A program made the translations under genes and the position numbers. From the NCBI GenBank assembly GCA_045562575.1, contig JBJKVQ010000019.1:14368-78367 (forward strand): DNA of 64,000 nucleotides, written 5' to 3'. Source of the DNA: UBA6952 sp045562575 (GTDB taxonomy: Bacteria > Chloroflexota > Dehalococcoidia > Lucifugimonadales > UBA6952). Of the stretch, positions 61,071 to 64,000 are shown one piece after another; position 1 is the stretch's first letter; each line of letters opens with the position of its first letter. The notes under the pieces are model-generated. The model was not told the DNA's origin, made no database searches, and saw only the letters and a list, made by a program, of their open reading frames with translations.

Positions 61071-61736
61071 TCAATTTAAAATTGTTTTGTCTCTAAGAAA
61101 TTTTTTATCCAATCTAATTTGATTCTTTTTAGTTTCTCTTAGCAATATACTTATAAAAGTATCAATTTGCTCTTTTAATGTAAGATTTTCAAGTATTTTT
61201 TGCTTTTCGGTATTTGGAATTTCCAGAACAGACATACCATAAGTAAATAAAGGATTCAAATCCAAAGGAGCTTTTCTGTCTGATATCCATTCTCCTCTTA
61301 AGCCTGCAATACTATTAATATAATCAGTTAAATATTTCATAACTTGTCTTTTTTCATTTAAACTGAAGTCAACTTCTGGTTTAAGGTTATTCATCATAAT
61401 TACTTTACCTTTTAGATATAAATCATCATAAACTAAAGTAATTATATTAAATGTATTTATACCTTCAACTTTTATATCGTATCTACCATCAGGTAATTCA
61501 TAAATTTCTGAAAATTCAACATAGGTACCAATTTCAAAAGGAGTACTATCTGAATCCCCTACTTCTTCCCCATTTTTAATCAAACAAATTCCAAAACCTG
61601 TATTGTTTTGAACACAATACTTCATCATTTCTCTATATCTAGGTTCAAATATATGCAAATTTATTTTACTACCTGGAAACACCACTAGATTAAGAGGGAA
61701 AATAGGTATTTCAATTTCTTCTTCCATTTTTTTCAC
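61071..61736 (-). CDS. Lon N-terminal (substrate-binding) domain protein
   Basis: A 221-residue protein made of the Lon protease N-domain alone, without ATPase or protease parts. Markers: IPIFPLNLVVFPGSKINLHI, FEPRYREMMKYC, GFGICLIKNGEE, GTYVEFSEIYELPDGRY. Standalone versions are common in bacteria and of unknown function; a protein-binding or adaptor role is inferred from the fold. Start is either GTG at 61736 or ATG at 61727; neither has a good ribosome site. Confidence 0.85.
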   Translation of the reverse strand: MKKMEEEIEIPIFPLNLVVFPGSKINLHIFEPRYREMMKYCVQNNTGFGICLIKNGEEVGDSDSTPFEIGTYVEFSEIYELPDGRYDIKVEGINTFNIITLVYDDLYLKGKVIMMNNLKPEVDFSLNEKRQVMKYLTDYINSIAGLRGEWISDRKAPLDLNPLFTYGMSVLEIPNTEKQKILENLTLKEQIDTFISILLRETKKNQIRLDKKFLRDKTILN

Positions 61737-61757
61737 TCTATTTTATATTATAAATAC

Positions 61758-61786
61758 ATGAAATGAATTTCGGTAAAGTGTATAAT
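61758..61786 (+). promoter_or_regulatory. Candidate promoter of DUF3090-SCO1664 genes
   Basis: ATGAAA (61758-61763), 17-base spacer, perfect TATAAT (61781-61786), 53 bases before the ATG at 61840. Confidence 0.5.
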
Positions 61787-61839
61787 AGATATATTGAACC
61801 TATTATCTACTTACTGTCAAATAATTTAGAAACAGCAAA

Positions 61840-62355
61840 ATGAGCAACGCAGAGTATGACTTCGGTCAAGTATCAAAATTGAGTGTTGAATCCATAGGCG
61901 AACCAGGCCAGCGGACATTCCATGTGATAATAGAATCTACCAATCAAAGTTCAGCAATTATATGGTTAGAAAAAGAACAATTGTTTAATATGGCAGTGGC
62001 TTTAAAACGTACTGTTTCCACTATAGAAGTTGAATCTCCAAGTACTTCTATAAAACATTTTGAAGACCAGCCGCCATCAAATATTGCTCCAAATCTACAA
62101 GTTGAATTTAAAGCTAGCGAACTTGAAGTAGGTTATGATAAAGATTCAGACCTCTATTTCGTATCTTTTTTTGATATAAACGAATTTGACATTGATACTC
62201 CTAAAGTAAATTTTTACACAGATGGAGACATAATTGATCGACTAGCTGAAGATAGCTTTTCTGTATGTGCAGCAGGAAGACCTTTGTGTCCACTATGTTT
62301 AATTCCAACTAAAGATAGTTCTTGTATATGGGAAGAATGTTTTAGAAAAAATTAA
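61840..62355 (+). CDS. DUF3090 family protein
   Basis: A 171-residue DUF3090 protein, a family found mainly in Actinobacteria and Chloroflexota. N-terminal YDFGQVSKLSVESIGEPGQR and TFHVIIES are characteristic. The C-terminus has a cysteine cluster (CAAGRPLCPLCLIP, then CIWEEC) that could bind zinc. The family is usually next to a SCO1664-type gene and a phosphomutase-like gene in actinobacteria; here the SCO1664-type gene follows after 23 bases. Function is unknown. Confidence 0.88.
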   Translation: MSNAEYDFGQVSKLSVESIGEPGQRTFHVIIESTNQSSAIIWLEKEQLFNMAVALKRTVSTIEVESPSTSIKHFEDQPPSNIAPNLQVEFKASELEVGYDKDSDLYFVSFFDINEFDIDTPKVNFYTDGDIIDRLAEDSFSVCAAGRPLCPLCLIPTKDSSCIWEECFRKN

Positions 62356-62378
62356 CGTAAAGAAACGTCAATATTGTA

Positions 62379-63113
62379 ATGAAAAATCCTGAATTACCAT
62401 TTGATGTAGTTTTAAGATTATTGTCCTTTGGGGAAATAACACAATGTACTTCTACAGAAACTGGTTCGAATTATACATTTTTTTTGAATTTATCAGATAA
62501 AAATGGAAATAGTTGCGAAGCTGTATACAAACCAATGCTAGGAGAAGTACCTTTATGGGATTTTGAACCAGACACTTTGTATCTTAGAGAATATGCAAGT
62601 TATCTTGTCAGTGAAAAACTACAGTGGAATTTAATCCCTCCCACAACAATACGAGTAGGCCCTTTTGGAATCGGGTCTGTACAGTATCGAGTAAATTATC
62701 TGGAAGATGAGAATTTTTTCACTTTACGAGACGACTATCCAGATATTATGAAAAAGATTTGTTTATTCGATATCATTACAAATAATGCCGATAGAAAAGG
62801 AAACCATTGTATTCAAGATACCAATAATACAATTTGGTCTATAGACCACGGAATTTGTTTTAATGAGGAATATAAGCTAAGAACAGTGATTTGGGACTAC
62901 ATGCTTGAAATGATCCCTACAGCGCTTTTGGATGACTTGGAGCAGCTAATCCACTCATTTAATCAGAAAAAAGGGTTAAGGAGCATGCTAGATACATATT
63001 TATCCAATAATGAAGTAGATGCGTTTGAACTAAGGGTTAAAAAGATATTAGAAGAAAAAGTATATATTGAACCACAAGATGATAGAAGGCCTTACCCTTG
63101 GCCATTACTATAA
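62379..63113 (+). CDS. SCO1664 family protein (PI3/PI4-kinase-like fold)
   Basis: A 244-residue protein related to phosphatidylinositol-kinase-like proteins of the SCO1664 group. Conserved: AVYKPMLGEVPLWDFEPDTL (the Lys region), the catalytic-loop-like NNADRKGNHCI and the metal-site motif SIDHGICFN. A typical partner, DUF3090, lies just upstream, supporting the call. The true substrate is unknown; the kinase residues look intact. It is convergent with the inositol-monophosphatase gene with no spacer, which may be meaningful or chance. Confidence 0.85.
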   Translation: MKNPELPFDVVLRLLSFGEITQCTSTETGSNYTFFLNLSDKNGNSCEAVYKPMLGEVPLWDFEPDTLYLREYASYLVSEKLQWNLIPPTTIRVGPFGIGSVQYRVNYLEDENFFTLRDDYPDIMKKICLFDIITNNADRKGNHCIQDTNNTIWSIDHGICFNEEYKLRTVIWDYMLEMIPTALLDDLEQLIHSFNQKKGLRSMLDTYLSNNEVDAFELRVKKILEEKVYIEPQDDRRPYPWPLL

Positions 63114-64000
63114 TTACGTTAATCCTAATTTCCAACGTGTGCGACGTATAAACATATCGAGAAATGAACGTCTTTTGATATTATTGGATACGTATTCGAT
63201 TAAAGTTGTTGGTCCAGCAATTAATGAAAGATTCCAATTGTATAAAGTTGAATAATTATCAAAATCAGAATTGAGAAACACGGTTGAAGAAGTAATCCAT
63301 TTATTTGGAGTAACTTCAACCATAATCTCGCCTCCAGCCTCTTTAACGATCGTTATTCCAGCTGCGATATCCCATATTTTAGGATGATTAAAAACCGCTA
63401 ATTGTAAAGAAGATGTGGCAATTAAACTTATTTCATATGCCGTACTTCCTATACTTCTAAAATCACCCGTATTTCGAGCGAGTTCGCTCTTAGCTTTATA
63501 ACGTGATCTTGCAAATCGTATATTAGCCAAACCTGTTTGTAGTGGCTGCGTATTAGACACAACATTAACTTTTTGATTATCTAGGTAAGTGCCGTTGCCT
63601 TTTCTTGCTCGGATAATAGAAGAAGGTTGCCATGGTAAATTTCTTAGGAGAATAACTCCTACAATAGGTTCGCCTTTATAAAGAATTCCTATTGAAATAG
63701 AATGAAATGGAAATTTGTTTAAAAAATTATTAGTTCCATCTAATGGATCAATAACCCAACAATAATCAGCATTAGGAATAATATGAGCTTCATTTTCTTC
63801 CGAAATAATAGAATGATCTGGAAATTTTTCTTTAATTAAATTACGAATTAATAGATCTGCTTCAATATCAGCTGTTGTCACAGGGTCTGAAGAACCCTCA
63901 GACTTATAATTGATATCAAATGTAGAATGAAAGTATTTTTCAACAATTTCTCCTGCTGCTTTAGCAGCAAATACAGCATGGCTTTCAATATCCTCTAATA
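63114..64000 (-). CDS. Inositol monophosphatase family protein, 5' end cut by window
   Basis: A magnesium-dependent sugar-phosphate phosphatase; the frame stays open to base 64000, so the N-terminus is outside. Reading on past residue 1 of the ATG/GTG-started frame gives AAKAAGEIVEKYF and then DPVTTADIEAD, both typical of the family start. Metal site: SEEN, WVIDPLDGTNNF and KIWDIAAGITIVKEAGG. Substrates in the family include inositol phosphate, PAP, NADP and fructose bisphosphate. Calling it partial rather than a short complete gene is well supported. Confidence 0.92.
   Translation of the reverse strand, partial: LEDIESHAVFAAKAAGEIVEKYFHSTFDINYKSEGSSDPVTTADIEADLLIRNLIKEKFPDHSIISEENEAHIIPNADYCWVIDPLDGTNNFLNKFPFHSISIGILYKGEPIVGVILLRNLPWQPSSIIRARKGNGTYLDNQKVNVVSNTQPLQTGLANIRFARSRYKAKSELARNTGDFRSIGSTAYEISLIATSSLQLAVFNHPKIWDIAAGITIVKEAGGEIMVEVTPNKWITSSTVFLNSDFDNYSTLYNWNLSLIAGPTTLIEYVSNNIKRRSFLDMFIRRTRWKLGLT

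Overview
The window is a compact, strongly AT-rich bacterial chromosome segment with about 70 protein genes, one tRNA and very little spacer. Many neighbouring genes overlap by 1, 4 or about 11 bases (ATGA and TAATG junctions), and convergent genes often overlap at their stops. No phage, transposase, integrase or CRISPR array is visible. Several traits fit a low-GC marine Chloroflexota lineage such as SAR202-like Dehalococcoidia: the DUF3090 + SCO1664-type pair, PAC2, many CaiB, acyl-CoA dehydrogenase, LLM-oxidoreductase and FAH-type catabolic genes, and the lack of typical proteobacterial or Firmicutes operons. This placement is inference from gene content, not from a marker tree.

Layout. 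1-4326 (+): a left-truncated CaiB-type CoA-transferase, a second CoA-transferase, a DUF368 lipid-carrier flippase and an MFS carrier, tightly coupled. 4328-11107 (-): tsaC, a degenerate polyprenyl-synthase homologue, pgk, gpmA, tpiA, miaA, then a CoA-binding protein and dapF. gpmA and tpiA start with TTG, and the tpiA Shine-Dalgarno sits in the loop of a perfect hairpin. 11230-19007 (+): a purine run (guaA, purD, an unknown gene, purE, a HAD phosphatase, purB, purC, a DUF3105 membrane protein, purS). 19012-24993 (-): a histidine operon (hisZ-hisG-Zn-PLC-like-hisD-hisC-hisB). 25117-33550: uvrC, a long Chlamydia-type glyA, a winged-helix-like gene, two thioredoxin-fold genes, a Pro/Thr-rich lipoprotein with an HExxH site, dnaN and a cupredoxin lipoprotein.

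33841-51074: ridA, tRNA-Arg(TCT), a phosphosulfolactate-synthase homologue with an M20 peptidase, an acyltransferase, a metallo-beta-lactamase-fold protein with an altered metal site, small-molecule enzymes, a family 5 uracil-DNA glycosylase, NudC, an OYE enzyme followed by a 53-residue membrane protein, an aquaporin-arsC pair, an ABC-2 exporter with a PAC2 protein, and two more enzymes. 51074-61048 is a catabolic stretch: 2-hydroxyacid dehydrogenase, Gfo/Idh/MocA, MFS carrier, a pair of acyl-CoA dehydrogenases, LLM oxidoreductase, FAH hydrolase, SDR and a serine beta-lactamase-like hydrolase. Two transcription units there have near-consensus sigma-70 promoters. 61071-64000 holds a Lon-N-domain protein, DUF3090, a SCO1664-type kinase-fold protein and a right-truncated inositol-monophosphatase-family gene.

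No clearly new multi-gene system was found. The best candidates for follow-up are the tpiA SD-in-loop hairpin, the phospholipase-C-like gene embedded in the his operon, the long HisG next to HisZ, the degenerate prenyl-synthase homologue, the metal-site-altered MBL protein, the aquaporin-arsC pair, the degenerate repeat upstream of 29321, and the 290-bp repeat-bearing spacer near dnaN.
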